Source: Streptomyces sp. SLBN-118
GTDB lineage: Bacteria > Actinomycetota > Actinomycetes > Streptomycetales > Streptomycetaceae
Assembly: GCF_006715635.1 (NCBI RefSeq)
Contig: NZ_VFNP01000001.1
Coordinates: 2,666,001-2,730,000 of the forward strand
DNA length: 64,000 nucleotides
Direction of reading: 5' to 3'
Under the pieces are notes generated by a model that saw nothing but the letters and a program-made list of their open reading frames with translations, searched no databases and had not been told where the DNA came from. The position numbers were made by a program, and so were the translations under genes. Within the stretch, counting starts at the first letter, position 1. The number at the start of each line of letters is the position of its first letter. Shown piece after piece: positions 51,224-59,320 of this stretch.

Positions 51224-52588
51224 ATGTCTGATCTTCCCCGGAAGGCGGTCACCCGGACCGCCAAGCTGGCCGCACTGCCACTGGGCTTCGCCGGGCGGGC
51301 CACTTGGGGCCTGGGAAAGAGGATCGGCGGGAAGTCCGCGGAAATCGTGGCCAGGGAACTGCAACAGCGCACGGCGGAGCAGCTGTTCAAGGTGCTCGGC
51401 GAGCTCAAAGGCGGTGCGATGAAGTTCGGGCAGGCGATGTCCGTCTTCGAGTCGGCGCTTCCCGAGGAGGTCGCGGGCCCCTACCGGGCGGCGCTCACCA
51501 AGCTCCAGGACGCCGCGCCCCCGATGCCGACGCGTACGGTCCACGCGATCCTCGCCGAGCGGCTGGGCGAGGACTGGCGGGAGCTGTTCCTGAACTTCGA
51601 GGACAAGCCGTCGGCCGCCGCGTCCATCGGCCAGGTGCACCGGGCGGTGTGGCACGACGGGCGTGAGGTCGCGGTGAAGGTGCAGTACCCGGGGGCGGGG
51701 GACGCGCTGCTGTCCGACCTCACCCAGCTCAGCCGTTTCGCCCGGCTGCTCGGGCCGCTGATCCCGGGCATGGACATCAAACCGCTGATCTCAGAACTTC
51801 GCGACCGGGTCTCGGAGGAACTGGACTACGAGCTGGAGGCGCAGGCACAGCGGGAGCACGCCGCCGAGTTCGCCGACGATCCCGATGTGCTGGTGCCGGA
51901 TGTGGTGTACCAGAGCGATCAGGTGCTGGTGACCGAGTGGATAGACGGAATCCCGCTGGCCGAGGTGATCACGGACGGCACCGAGGAGCAGCGGAACCGG
52001 GCAGGGCAGCTGCTGGCCCGCTTCCTCTTCTCCGGCCCGGCGCGCACGGGACTGCTGCACGCCGATCCGCACCCGGGGAACTTCCGGCTGCTTCCGGAGG
52101 AAGACGGCGAAGGCTGGCGGCTCGGCGTGATGGACTTCGGCACCGTGGACCGGTTGCCAGGCGGGCTGCCGCAGACCATCGGCGACTGTCTGCGGATGAC
52201 GCTGGAGGGCGAGGCCGAGGCAGTCTATGAGCTGCTGTGCGAGGCGGGCTTCGTCAAGGAGTCGATAGAGCTGGACCCGGAGGCGGTGCTCGAGTATCTA
52301 CTGCCGATCATCGAGCCCGCGGAGGTCGGGGAGTTCACGTTCACCCGCAGCTGGATGCGCAACCAGGCGGCCCGGATCGCCGATATCCGCTCCCCCGCGC
52401 ATCAGCTGGGCAAGCAGCTCAACCTGCCGCCCTCGTATCTGCTGATACACCGGGTGACGCTGAGCACGATCGGGGTGCTGTGCCAGCTGAACGCGGCCGT
52501 GCGCCTGCGGGACGAACTCGAGTCGTGGCTGCCCGGCTTCCTGCCGGAGGACGAGGAGGAGGGCAGGGCGGTCGAGGCGCAGGCGTGA
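51224..52588 (+). CDS. ABC1/UbiB-family atypical kinase
   Basis: A 454-residue ABC1 (ADCK/UbiB) protein. The signature KxGQ motif is MKFGQAMSVFES near residue 65, the Ala-rich loop AAASIGQVHRA near 130, the ATP-binding VAVKVQYPG near 150, the catalytic HADPHPGNF near 280 and the metal-binding MDFGTVDR near 302. Members are ATPases or kinases tied to lipid or quinone metabolism. The ATG at 51224 has a perfect GGAGGGG 4 bases upstream. In M. tuberculosis the homolog (Rv3197) also stands beside whiB7. Confidence 0.9.
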   Translation: MSDLPRKAVTRTAKLAALPLGFAGRATWGLGKRIGGKSAEIVARELQQRTAEQLFKVLGELKGGAMKFGQAMSVFESALPEEVAGPYRAALTKLQDAAPPMPTRTVHAILAERLGEDWRELFLNFEDKPSAAASIGQVHRAVWHDGREVAVKVQYPGAGDALLSDLTQLSRFARLLGPLIPGMDIKPLISELRDRVSEELDYELEAQAQREHAAEFADDPDVLVPDVVYQSDQVLVTEWIDGIPLAEVITDGTEEQRNRAGQLLARFLFSGPARTGLLHADPHPGNFRLLPEEDGEGWRLGVMDFGTVDRLPGGLPQTIGDCLRMTLEGEAEAVYELLCEAGFVKESIELDPEAVLEYLLPIIEPAEVGEFTFTRSWMRNQAARIADIRSPAHQLGKQLNLPPSYLLIHRVTLSTIGVLCQLNAAVRLRDELESWLPGFLPEDEEEGRAVEAQA

Positions 52589-52654
52589 GCGATCGCCGCC
52601 GGGCGCACCGCCACCCGGGGGCCTCTAAACCGGCCACTCCGCGTCAGCCGGCGA

Positions 52655-52855
52655 TCACCACCAGTCGGAGTCGAGTCTGCCCTCGATAGCTCTGATGTTG
52701 GCCCGCGCGCAGTCGTCGCAGAAGTAGTGACGGGCGCCGTTTTCCACGGAACAGGTCCAGGTCGGCGGTGGTCCCTCGGCGACGGCGCCGCAGTGGGAAC
52801 ACACGATGCTCTCGGCACCCGCCTGCGCAGGGTGAGGAGTCTGCTGCTGGTCCAC
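52655..52855 (-). CDS. 66-residue zinc-ribbon-like protein
   Basis: A 66-residue protein with two cysteine pairs, CSHCGAV and CDDCARANI, plus a single Cys in TWTCSVENG between them, and a C-terminal end RLDSDWW. This looks like a small zinc ribbon and is a conserved small protein in Streptomyces as far as I recall. The GTG at 52855 has CGGAG about 14 bases upstream. It lies downstream of, and is separated by a strong terminator from, the wblC transcript. Function unknown. Confidence 0.7.
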   Translation of the reverse strand: MDQQQTPHPAQAGAESIVCSHCGAVAEGPPPTWTCSVENGARHYFCDDCARANIRAIEGRLDSDWW

Positions 52856-52900
52856 CTCGTGACGATAACTCCGTCAGGGACCTGCCGCAGGGACAACGCA

Positions 52901-52936
52901 CCGCGGGGGCCGGTCCGTTCGGACCGGCCCCCGCGG
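52901..52936. terminator. terminator of the wblC transcript
   Basis: A perfect 17-bp stem (CCGCGGGGGCCGGTCCG / CGGACCGGCCCCCGCGG) around two T bases lies 33 bp after the end of the gene coupled to wblC. It is among the most stable hairpins in the window. Confidence 0.88.
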
Positions 52937-52969
52937 GTTCACTGTGTATGTGGCGGAGCGCTTGCGCGA

Positions 52970-53293
52970 TCAGTGCATGACGGCCATGGCCAGCGCGCGG
53001 CGGGCACGCAGCGAAGCGCGCTCGGCGCGGCGCTGCATCCGCCGGGCGGCGACCAGGCGCACGGCCTGGCTTTCGACCTCGGCTTCGCGCAGGCGCTCGT
53101 GCATATGCGCACGGGCCAGGGCTTCTGGGATGAGTTGCATCTCACGGGTCCTGTTCTGACGCGAGGCGTTCGCGCCGGTGGTGGTGACGTCTGGGGTGGC
53201 GGAGCCGGACGGCTCGCTGGTGGAAGAGGTCATGGGGGCCAGCTTCTGGGGATCGTGCGTGATGGGGCGGTCGATGGTTCCGATGACGGTCAT
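52970..53293 (-). CDS. small basic protein translationally coupled to wblC
   Basis: A 107-residue protein. The ATG at 53293 overlaps the wblC stop (ATGA), which argues for coupling. The first 50 residues are Ser/Thr/Pro-rich; the last 56 (from MQLIPEALARAHMHERLREA) are an Arg/Ala/Glu-rich segment likely to be one long basic helix ending ARRALAMAVMH. An internal ATG at 53140 would give only this conserved-looking part. I do not recognise a named family. Coexpression with wblC suggests induction by ribosome-targeting antibiotics, which is inference. Confidence 0.65.
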   Translation of the reverse strand: MTVIGTIDRPITHDPQKLAPMTSSTSEPSGSATPDVTTTGANASRQNRTREMQLIPEALARAHMHERLREAEVESQAVRLVAARRMQRRAERASLRARRALAMAVMH

Positions 53294-53658
53294 GCCGCGA
53301 CCGGGTTCTTGCGCGGGCGGCCACGCGGCCGCTTGCGGGCGACGACCACGCCCTGGACGAAAAGCTCTCCGCCCCAGACGCCCCACGGCTCACGCCGCTC
53401 CTTGGCGCCCGCGAGGCAAGCCTCCATCAGCGGGCAGGTGCGGCAGAGGGACTTGGCGTACTCGACGTCGGCCGGGGACTCGGCGAAGAAGACCTCCGGG
53501 TCGTAAGCACGGCAGGGGACGGGTACGCCGAGGTTCTCGATGGCGTCGTCGAGCGCGGAGAGCGCGGTGAGCGGAGTCAAGGTGGAGTCCTCCGTGAGGG
53601 CGGGCGGGGGGATCGTCTCGGAAGGCGGTACGGACGGGGCGTGCGCTTCGAGTTGCAC
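53290..53658 (-). CDS. wblC: WhiB-like antibiotic-response regulator WblC (WhiB7)
   Basis: A 122-residue WhiB-like Fe-S protein. The four cluster ligands are Cys49 (VPVPCRAYDPE), Cys72 and Cys75 (SLCRTCPL) and Cys81; the GVWGG turn is at 93-97 and an AT-hook RGRPRKNP at 112-119. The AT-hook is specific to the WblC/WhiB7 subfamily, which works with the principal sigma factor to switch on intrinsic resistance to ribosome-targeting drugs. The GTG at 53658 follows GAGGAAGACACC. Upstream lies a long leader with a uORF and an intrinsic terminator, and downstream a coupled small gene. Confidence 0.95.
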   Translation of the reverse strand: MQLEAHAPSVPPSETIPPPALTEDSTLTPLTALSALDDAIENLGVPVPCRAYDPEVFFAESPADVEYAKSLCRTCPLMEACLAGAKERREPWGVWGGELFVQGVVVARKRPRGRPRKNPVAA

Positions 53659-53773
53659 GGTGGTGTCTTCCTCGTCTGGTCGTTTCCGGCCTGTTGGCCG
53701 GGTGTCGGCTGGTACCGGGTGCTGCTTGTCCCGAGGCCCCTTCGCTCTGTCGTCCCCGTTCGGGGAAAACAGA

Positions 53774-53808
53774 AGGGCCGCGGATCCCGGGTGGGGTTCC
53801 GCGGCCCT
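53774..53808 (-). terminator. intrinsic terminator (attenuator) in the wblC leader
   Basis: On the minus strand an 11-bp stem (AGGGCCGCGGA paired with TCCGCGGCCCT), extended by three G-C pairs after one T-T mismatch, is followed by TTCTGTTTT. That is a true intrinsic terminator with a T-run, rare in this window. It stands 22 bp after the uORF stop and about 115 bp before wblC. A second small hairpin, CCCCGAACGGGG, follows at 53753-53764. Confidence 0.88.
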
Positions 53809-53830
53809 GAAGGCGCCGGCCTGATCTGGA

Positions 53831-54154
53831 TCAGGCTGGATCACTCCAGGATTCGAGCCCACGGAAGGCCCACATCTTGTGGTGCTGCGTCGTCTGCTTC
53901 TGGGTTTCGGCACCGGCCGCCGCAATGGCATAGGCCCGAGCCTCTGCCGCTGCTACTCCTGCTTCCAGTGCCTTGGTCGGTCGCTCATTGCGCTCCAGGA
54001 CGGGGAGGCCGCCCAGGCCGGACACGGGAAGCACGGCGGAGAAGCCGGACAGACCGGTGCCGTTGAACGCCGCGGTGGCGCCGAGCGTGCAGGCGGAGAC
54101 GACCGAGCGATCGGTCATTTTCGTGCTGGTGAAGCAGGTCTTGGTGCTGATCAC
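53831..54154 (-). CDS. 107-codon upstream ORF in the wblC leader
   Basis: GTG at 54154 to TGA at 53831 encodes a 107-residue product starting MISTKTCFTSTKMTDRS and ending FRGLESWSDPA. The ribosome site AGAGGAGGCGATTCCA is among the best in the window, so it is surely translated. The product is Ala/Thr/Ser-rich without a known domain. Leader ORFs that sense ribosome stalling are established for whiB7/wblC: when translation is inhibited, the terminator just after the uORF is no longer formed and wblC is transcribed. The length of 107 codons is long for a leader peptide. Confidence 0.8.
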   Translation of the reverse strand: MISTKTCFTSTKMTDRSVVSACTLGATAAFNGTGLSGFSAVLPVSGLGGLPVLERNERPTKALEAGVAAAEARAYAIAAAGAETQKQTTQHHKMWAFRGLESWSDPA

Positions 54155-54266
54155 TGGAATCGCCTCCTCTCGGCGTCTAGAGGACCGGCCGGGGCCGATC
54201 GCGCGTATTCGGATAAGTACAGCACGAGGACAGGGCTTCAGAGAAGTCGCTGTTCCCGTGGTTAAG

Positions 54267-54305
54267 AACCTATGGGGCTGGCTGGGGCGCGCGCAAACTA
54301 TTTTC
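54267..54305 (-). promoter_or_regulatory. candidate wblC promoter with A+T-rich WblC site
   Basis: On the minus strand an A+T-rich tract (GAAAATAGTTT, 54305-54295) runs into TTTGCG (54297-54292), and CATAGG/TAGGTT (54274-54267) follows 17-19 bases later. WhiB7/WblC-dependent promoters have A+T-rich DNA directly upstream of the -35 element, so this fits autoregulation. The transcript would start near 54260, about 100 bases before the uORF and 600 before wblC. Confidence 0.5.
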
Positions 54306-54319
54306 TCGACGAGTTTGTA

Positions 54320-56491
54320 TCAGTCCTCCTCGTCGCTCCCTCCAACTTCCTGACCTGCGCAGATGACCAGCACATCGGCTCCAAAACGCTCAAGCTTGCG
54401 TCCGCCGACGCCAGAGATCCGGGCCAACTCGCCCTCGCTGCCCGGCACGGCCTCGGCGATCGCCATCAGCGTCTTGTCGGTGAAGACGCAGTAGGCGGGC
54501 TGGCCCAGCTCCTTCGCCTGGTCCGAGCGCCACTCCCGAAGACGCTCGTACAGCGCCTCGTCCATGTCGGAGGGGCAGTCCTCACAGCGCATCAGCTTCA
54601 TCTCGCCCGCGTCCGTCAGCGTCTTGCCGCAGACACGGCACAGCACGGGTCCGCGCCGCTTGCGACGGCCGGCGCCGCGCTCGATGCCGCCTCCACCGCC
54701 CGCGCCGCGGGCGCCCGGGGCGACCGATCCCGGGCGCATCCCGTTGAGGAAGCGCGTGGGCCGGCGCGAGGCGCGGCCACCGGGGGAACGCGACAGCGCC
54801 CAGGACAGCGAGAGATGGAGCCGCGCCCGGGTGACGCCGACATAGAGCAGTCGGCGCTCCTCCTCGACCTGTTCGTCGGTCTTGGCGTAGGTGATCGGCA
54901 TCATGCCCTCGGTGAGGCCGACCAGGAAGACGGCGTCCCACTCCAGGCCCTTGGCCGAGTGGAGCGAGGCGAGGGTGACGCCCTGGACGGTGGGGGCGTG
55001 CTGGGCGGCGGCGCGCTCGTCGAGTTCGGCCACCAGATCTGAGAGGGTCGCCTCCGGCTTGACCCGGGCATAGTCCTCGGCGAGGCGGACCAATGAGGCC
55101 AGGGACTCCCAGCGGTCGCGCACCGCGCCCGATCCGGCGGGCGGCTCGGTGGTCCAGCCCTTGGTGGACAGCACGGCCCGGACCTGGGACGGCAGGTCCC
55201 CGGCGTCGTCGAGCAGGGAGTCATTGCCTCCTGCACGGGCGGCGCCGCGCAGGGCGATGCCCGCCTCCCTGACCTCCTGACGTTCGAAGAAGCGCTCGGC
55301 GCCACGCAGCTGGTAGGGGACCCCGGCATCTGCCAGCGCCTGTTCGTAGACCTCCGACTGGGCGTTGATGCGGTAGAGCACGGCGATCTCGCCGGCCGGG
55401 ACGCCCGCGGCGATCAGGTCGCGGATACGGCGGGCGGTGCCCTCGGCCTCGGTCGGCTCGTCGGCGTACTCGGTGAAGGCGGGCTCGGGGCCGGCCTCGC
55501 GCTGCGCGATCAGTTCGAGGCGGTGCTCGGCGGCGCGGCCGTGGGCCTGGCTCAGCAGGCCATTGGCGAGATGGACGACCTGCGGTGTGGAGCGGTAGTC
55601 GCGGACGAGCTTGACGACGGTCGCGCCGGGGTGGCGGGTGCGGAAGTTCAGCAGATGGTCGGGCGTCGCTCCGGTGAAGGAGTAGATCGTCTGACTGGCG
55701 TCGCCGACGACGCAGAGGCTGTCCCGGTCGCCCAGCCACAGGTCGAGCAGGCGCTGCTGGAGCGGGCTGACGTCCTGGTACTCGTCCACCACGAAGTGCT
55801 GGTACTGGCTGCGGATCTGCTCGGCGATGTCGTGCCGGTCCTGGAGGATGCCGACCGTGAGCAGCAGGACGTCCTCGAAGTCGATCACCGATCGGTCGCG
55901 CTTGAGCTGCTCGTACATCCCGTAGATCTGGCTGATCTCGGTCGAATCGCGCGGGGCGTCGCGATGAGATCTGGCGACCTTAGCCGGGTAGTCGGCGGGG
56001 ACGGTCTGGGTGACCTTGGCCCACTCGATCTCGCTCGTCACATCCCGCAGCTCGTTGCGGTCGAGCCGGATACGGCAGCGTGCCGCGGACTCGGCGACCA
56101 GCTGGATCTTGCGCTCGAGCAGCCGGGGCAGCTCGCCGCCGACCGCCTTCGGCCAGAAGTACTGGAGCTGGCGCAGCGCGGCGGAGTGGAAGGTGCGTGC
56201 CTGCACACCGCCCGCGCCGAGCTGGCGCAGGCGCCCGCGCATCTCGCCTGCGGCGCGGTTGGTGAAGGTGACGGCCAGCACGCTGGCGGGCTGGAGTATG
56301 CCGGCGCGCACGCCATACGCGATGCGGTGGGTGATGGCGCGTGTCTTGCCCGTGCCGGCGCCTGCCAGCACGCACACCGGACCGTGCAGGGCCGTCGCCA
56401 CTTCGCGCTGCTCGGGGTCGAGCCCGTCGAGCACCGCGTCCGCCGACTCGGGGACCTGCGGGAAAAGAGAGGAGTGCGTTGCTGCTGTCAC
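54320..56491 (-). CDS. uvrD2: ATP-dependent DNA helicase UvrD2
   Basis: A 723-residue superfamily 1A helicase. Motif I is LAGAGTGKTRAITHR, motif II VVDEYQDVSPLQQR, motif III GDASQTIYSFTGA, motif V SLHSAKGLEWDAVFLVGL and motif VI LLYVGVTRARLHL. After a Gly-rich linker come four cysteines (CRVCGKTL, CEDCP) and a C-terminal HRDC domain (AYCVFTDKTLMAIAEAVPGS). This tetracysteine-HRDC tail is the UvrD2 architecture known from mycobacteria. The GTG at 56491 gives the family length. It is divergent from mrx1 and its end nearly abuts the wblC promoter. Confidence 0.93.
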   Translation of the reverse strand: MTAATHSSLFPQVPESADAVLDGLDPEQREVATALHGPVCVLAGAGTGKTRAITHRIAYGVRAGILQPASVLAVTFTNRAAGEMRGRLRQLGAGGVQARTFHSAALRQLQYFWPKAVGGELPRLLERKIQLVAESAARCRIRLDRNELRDVTSEIEWAKVTQTVPADYPAKVARSHRDAPRDSTEISQIYGMYEQLKRDRSVIDFEDVLLLTVGILQDRHDIAEQIRSQYQHFVVDEYQDVSPLQQRLLDLWLGDRDSLCVVGDASQTIYSFTGATPDHLLNFRTRHPGATVVKLVRDYRSTPQVVHLANGLLSQAHGRAAEHRLELIAQREAGPEPAFTEYADEPTEAEGTARRIRDLIAAGVPAGEIAVLYRINAQSEVYEQALADAGVPYQLRGAERFFERQEVREAGIALRGAARAGGNDSLLDDAGDLPSQVRAVLSTKGWTTEPPAGSGAVRDRWESLASLVRLAEDYARVKPEATLSDLVAELDERAAAQHAPTVQGVTLASLHSAKGLEWDAVFLVGLTEGMMPITYAKTDEQVEEERRLLYVGVTRARLHLSLSWALSRSPGGRASRRPTRFLNGMRPGSVAPGARGAGGGGGIERGAGRRKRRGPVLCRVCGKTLTDAGEMKLMRCEDCPSDMDEALYERLREWRSDQAKELGQPAYCVFTDKTLMAIAEAVPGSEGELARISGVGGRKLERFGADVLVICAGQEVGGSDEED

Positions 56492-56566
56492 ACCGCCATG
56501 CTGCCAGGTCGGCAGAGACTGCCGTGGCCCTTGTCCACAGGGGCCCCACGCAGTCGTACTAATGCG

Positions 56567-56592
56567 GGAATGGTGGACAGGTCGCGTACGTT
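56567..56592 (+). promoter_or_regulatory. sigma-R-type promoter of mrx1
   Basis: GGAAT (56567-56571) and GTT (56590-56592) are separated by exactly 18 bases. The start of transcription should fall near 56600, about 60 bases before the mrx1 ATG. It matches the SigR consensus as well as the sigR autoregulatory promoter in this same window. Confidence 0.85.
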
Positions 56593-56661
56593 TTTGTACC
56601 CGGTGCGAACACGCACCCGGCAAGAGCGACCGCACGGCGAGACAAAGGAGCGCGAAAGACG

Positions 56662-56904
56662 ATGCAGGGCACTGTGACGATGTACAGCACGACGTGGTGC
56701 GGCTACTGCCGTCGGCTGAAGAGCCAGATGGACCGCGAGGGCATCGCGTACACCGAGATCAACATCGAGCAGGACCCGCAGTCCGCGGCCTTTGTCGAGA
56801 AGGCCAACGGGGGCAATCAGACCGTCCCGACCGTGCTCTTCTCGGACGGTTCGACGCTGACCAACCCCTCGCTGGCGCAGGTCAAGCAGAAGATCGGCGT
56901 CTGA
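56662..56904 (+). CDS. mrx1: mycoredoxin Mrx1
   Basis: An 80-residue glutaredoxin-fold protein with active site CGYC (Cys13-Cys16) and the cis-proline segment TVPTVLFSDG. This motif and length are those of mycoredoxin-1, which reduces protein-mycothiol mixed disulphides using mycothiol. AAAGGAGCGCGAAAGACG provides a ribosome site for the ATG. A sigma-R-type promoter lies about 70 bp upstream, so it should be induced by disulphide stress. It ends 13 bp from the convergent nudC gene. Confidence 0.92.
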   Translation: MQGTVTMYSTTWCGYCRRLKSQMDREGIAYTEINIEQDPQSAAFVEKANGGNQTVPTVLFSDGSTLTNPSLAQVKQKIGV

Positions 56905-56917
56905 GCCGCAGGGCCTC

Positions 56918-57865
56918 TCAGCCGACATCACCGGGCTTGGGCAACGGCTTTCCGTACCAGAGCTCGATCAGGCGGGCCGCAATCGAGATCCCGTAGGGAG
57001 GCAGCACCTCCCCGGACTCGAAGGCGGCCCGCAGGTCGTCCCGGGAGAACCAGCGCGCCTCGTGGATCTCCTCGCCGTCCACGTTGATCTCCGCGGACGT
57101 CGCCCGCGCGACGAAGCCGAGCATGAGGCTGGAGGGAAAGGGCCAGGGCTGGCTGGCGACGTACTCGACATCGCCGACCGTGACACCCGCCTCCTCGAAG
57201 ACCTCCCGGCGCACCGACTGCTCGATCGACTCGCCCGGCTCGACGAAGCCCGCGAGCGTGGAGAAGCGTCCCTCCGGCCAGTGGACCTGGCGGCCCAGCA
57301 GCGCGCGGTCCTGCTCGTCTGTGACGAGCATGATCACAGCAGGGTCGGTACGGGGGTAGTGCTCGGCGCCGCAGGCGGGGCAGCGGCGGATGTGGCCCGC
57401 GGCAGCGATGACCGTGCGCTCGCCACAGCGTGAGCAGAAGCGGTGCAGCCGCTGCCAGTTCTCCAGCGCGACGGCGTGCACCATCAGCCCGGCGTCGCGC
57501 GGAGACAGCAGCAGTCCGGCCTCGCGCAGCCCCGCCGGACGGGCCGACTGGTCCATACGCCCGGGAAGCGCGTCCTTCTGGAGCGCGAAGTAGCGCACGC
57601 CCTCTTCGTCCGTGCCCAGAAAGTAGCGGTGGGTCTCGGTGACCGGCGCCTCGAAGGCCGGGGTCATCACCAGTTCGGTACGGCCGTCGGGGGTGTCGTC
57701 GATCAGCGCCTGGCCGCCACAGACGACGAAGACCCGGGTCGTGGGGTGACTCCAGGCCGCCGCGAGCCATGCCTCGTCGAGGCGGTGGTGCGCCTCGCGG
57801 TCGATGCCGGTCGGCGCAGTGAGAACGATCGGGCGGTCCGCGGTGGCGTAGCTGTTGGTGCTCAC
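56918..57865 (-). CDS. nudC: NAD(+) diphosphatase NudC
   Basis: A 315-residue Nudix enzyme. A zinc ribbon of four cysteines (FCSRCGERT, CPACGAEHYPRTDP) precedes the Nudix box GFVEPGESIEQSVRREVFEE and the NudC-specific SQPWPFPSSLM segment. It cleaves NADH/NAD and can remove NAD caps from RNA. The GTG at 57865 follows GGGGGAGTTGGAAATACC. M. tuberculosis has the same neighbour order (Rv3198c-Rv3199c). Confidence 0.95.
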   Translation of the reverse strand: MSTNSYATADRPIVLTAPTGIDREAHHRLDEAWLAAAWSHPTTRVFVVCGGQALIDDTPDGRTELVMTPAFEAPVTETHRYFLGTDEEGVRYFALQKDALPGRMDQSARPAGLREAGLLLSPRDAGLMVHAVALENWQRLHRFCSRCGERTVIAAAGHIRRCPACGAEHYPRTDPAVIMLVTDEQDRALLGRQVHWPEGRFSTLAGFVEPGESIEQSVRREVFEEAGVTVGDVEYVASQPWPFPSSLMLGFVARATSAEINVDGEEIHEARWFSRDDLRAAFESGEVLPPYGISIAARLIELWYGKPLPKPGDVG

Positions 57866-57912
57866 GGTATTTCCAACTCCCCCGGGTGGATTGGGTGTCG
57901 TGTCAGCGGAGT

Positions 57913-59310
57913 TCAGCGCAGGGCTTGGGCGAGGTCGCCCCACAGGTGGGCGGTGGTCTCGACGCCCTTGACGAGCAGGTCCAGTTCGACCTTCTCGTTC
58001 GGGGCGTGCCAGCCGTCGGACGGTACGGAGATGCCGAGGAACAGCACTGGTGCCGCGAGGACGTCCCTCAGGTCCGCGGCGGGTCCCGAGCCGCCCTCGC
58101 GCGTGAAGCGGATCTTCTGCCCGTCGAAGGCGCGGCTCATGGCCCGTACGACCGACTGCAGCGCGGGGTGGTCCAGTGGGGTCAGACAGGGGCGGGTCGA
58201 GGCGCTGAAGCGGATCTCGTGGCGGACTCCCGCCGGGACGCGATCCGCGACCCATGCGCCGACGGCCTTCTCGATCGTGTCCGGATCCTGTCCCGCGACC
58301 AGCCGGAACGTGAGCTTCAGCTGCGCCGACGACGGAATGATCGTCTTACCGCCTGGGCCTTGATAGCCACCGCCGATGCCGTTGAGCTCGGCGGTCGGGC
58401 GGGCCCAGATGCGCTCCAGAGTGGTGTATCCGGCCTCGCCCAGGGTGCCGTGCGACTTGGCGGTTTTCAGCCAGGACGCCTCGTCGAAGGGCAGCTCGGC
58501 AAGCAGCTCGCGCTCCGCGCCGGTGAGCGGCGGGACGCCGTCGTAGAAGCCGGGGATCGTCACCTGCTCGTCGGCGTCGTGCAGCGCCGCGACGAGGCGG
58601 GCGGCGACGGTGGCCGGGTTGGGTACCGCGCCTCCGAAGGAGCCGGAGTGGATGTCCTGGTCCGGGCCATGCAGATCGATCTCGCACTCCACGAGGCCGC
58701 GCATGCCGGTGCAGACGGTGGGCGTCGTCTCGGACCACATGCCGGTGTCCGAGACGATCACGGCGTCGGAGGCGAGCCGGGCGGCGTTGGCCTCGACGAG
58801 TGCGCGGAAGTTCGGCGAACCCGACTCCTCCTCGCCCTCGATCAGCAGCTTGAGGTTGACCGCGGGGGCGGTGCGGCCGGTGGCGGCGAGATGGGCCCGT
58901 ACACCCAGGGTGTGGAAGAAGACCTGGCCCTTGTCGTCGGCCGCGCCCCGCCCGTACATCCGGCCGTCGGCGATCAGGGGCTCGAAGGGGTCGCTGTGCC
59001 AGCCGTCCTCGCGGGCGGCCGGCTGGACGTCGTGGTGGCCGTAGACGAGCACCGTGGGCGCGTCCGGTTCGCCGGAGGGCCACTCGGCGAAGACGGCGGG
59101 TGCGCCGGGCGTCGTCCAGACCTCGGTGACGGGGAAGCCGGTGTCCTTGAGCTTGGCTGCGAGCCAGTCGGCGCTGCGTCGTACGTCCGCGGCGTGATCG
59201 GGCTGGGCCGACACGGACGGAATGCGCAGCCAGTCGGCGAGGTCGTCGAGGAAGGCGGCGCGGTGCTGCTCTATGTACGTACGGACAGCGCTGTCCGGGG
59301 TGTCGCTCAT
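57913..59310 (-). CDS. M20-family dipeptidase
   Basis: A 465-residue zinc peptidase. VLVYGHHDVQP, GRGAADDKGQ, LLIEGEEESGS and IVSDTGMW are the metal-ligand and catalytic motifs of M20 family di- and tripeptidases (CNDP-like). A dimerisation domain occupies about residues 200-380. The ATG at 59310 starts MSDTPDSAVRTYIEQHR; the longer frame upstream overlaps adnB in antisense-like composition and is rejected. It is 10 bp from the adnB stop and may be cotranscribed with it. It is not part of the mycobacterial gene order. Confidence 0.9.
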   Translation of the reverse strand: MSDTPDSAVRTYIEQHRAAFLDDLADWLRIPSVSAQPDHAADVRRSADWLAAKLKDTGFPVTEVWTTPGAPAVFAEWPSGEPDAPTVLVYGHHDVQPAAREDGWHSDPFEPLIADGRMYGRGAADDKGQVFFHTLGVRAHLAATGRTAPAVNLKLLIEGEEESGSPNFRALVEANAARLASDAVIVSDTGMWSETTPTVCTGMRGLVECEIDLHGPDQDIHSGSFGGAVPNPATVAARLVAALHDADEQVTIPGFYDGVPPLTGAERELLAELPFDEASWLKTAKSHGTLGEAGYTTLERIWARPTAELNGIGGGYQGPGGKTIIPSSAQLKLTFRLVAGQDPDTIEKAVGAWVADRVPAGVRHEIRFSASTRPCLTPLDHPALQSVVRAMSRAFDGQKIRFTREGGSGPAADLRDVLAAPVLFLGISVPSDGWHAPNEKVELDLLVKGVETTAHLWGDLAQALR

Positions 59311-59320
59311 GCAGGTGAGC

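Noticed and set aside
56492..56661. LexA box in the uvrD2-mrx1 spacer
   Set aside because: No GAAC-N4-GTTC-like palindrome found; GAACACGCAC is the nearest and lacks the second half.
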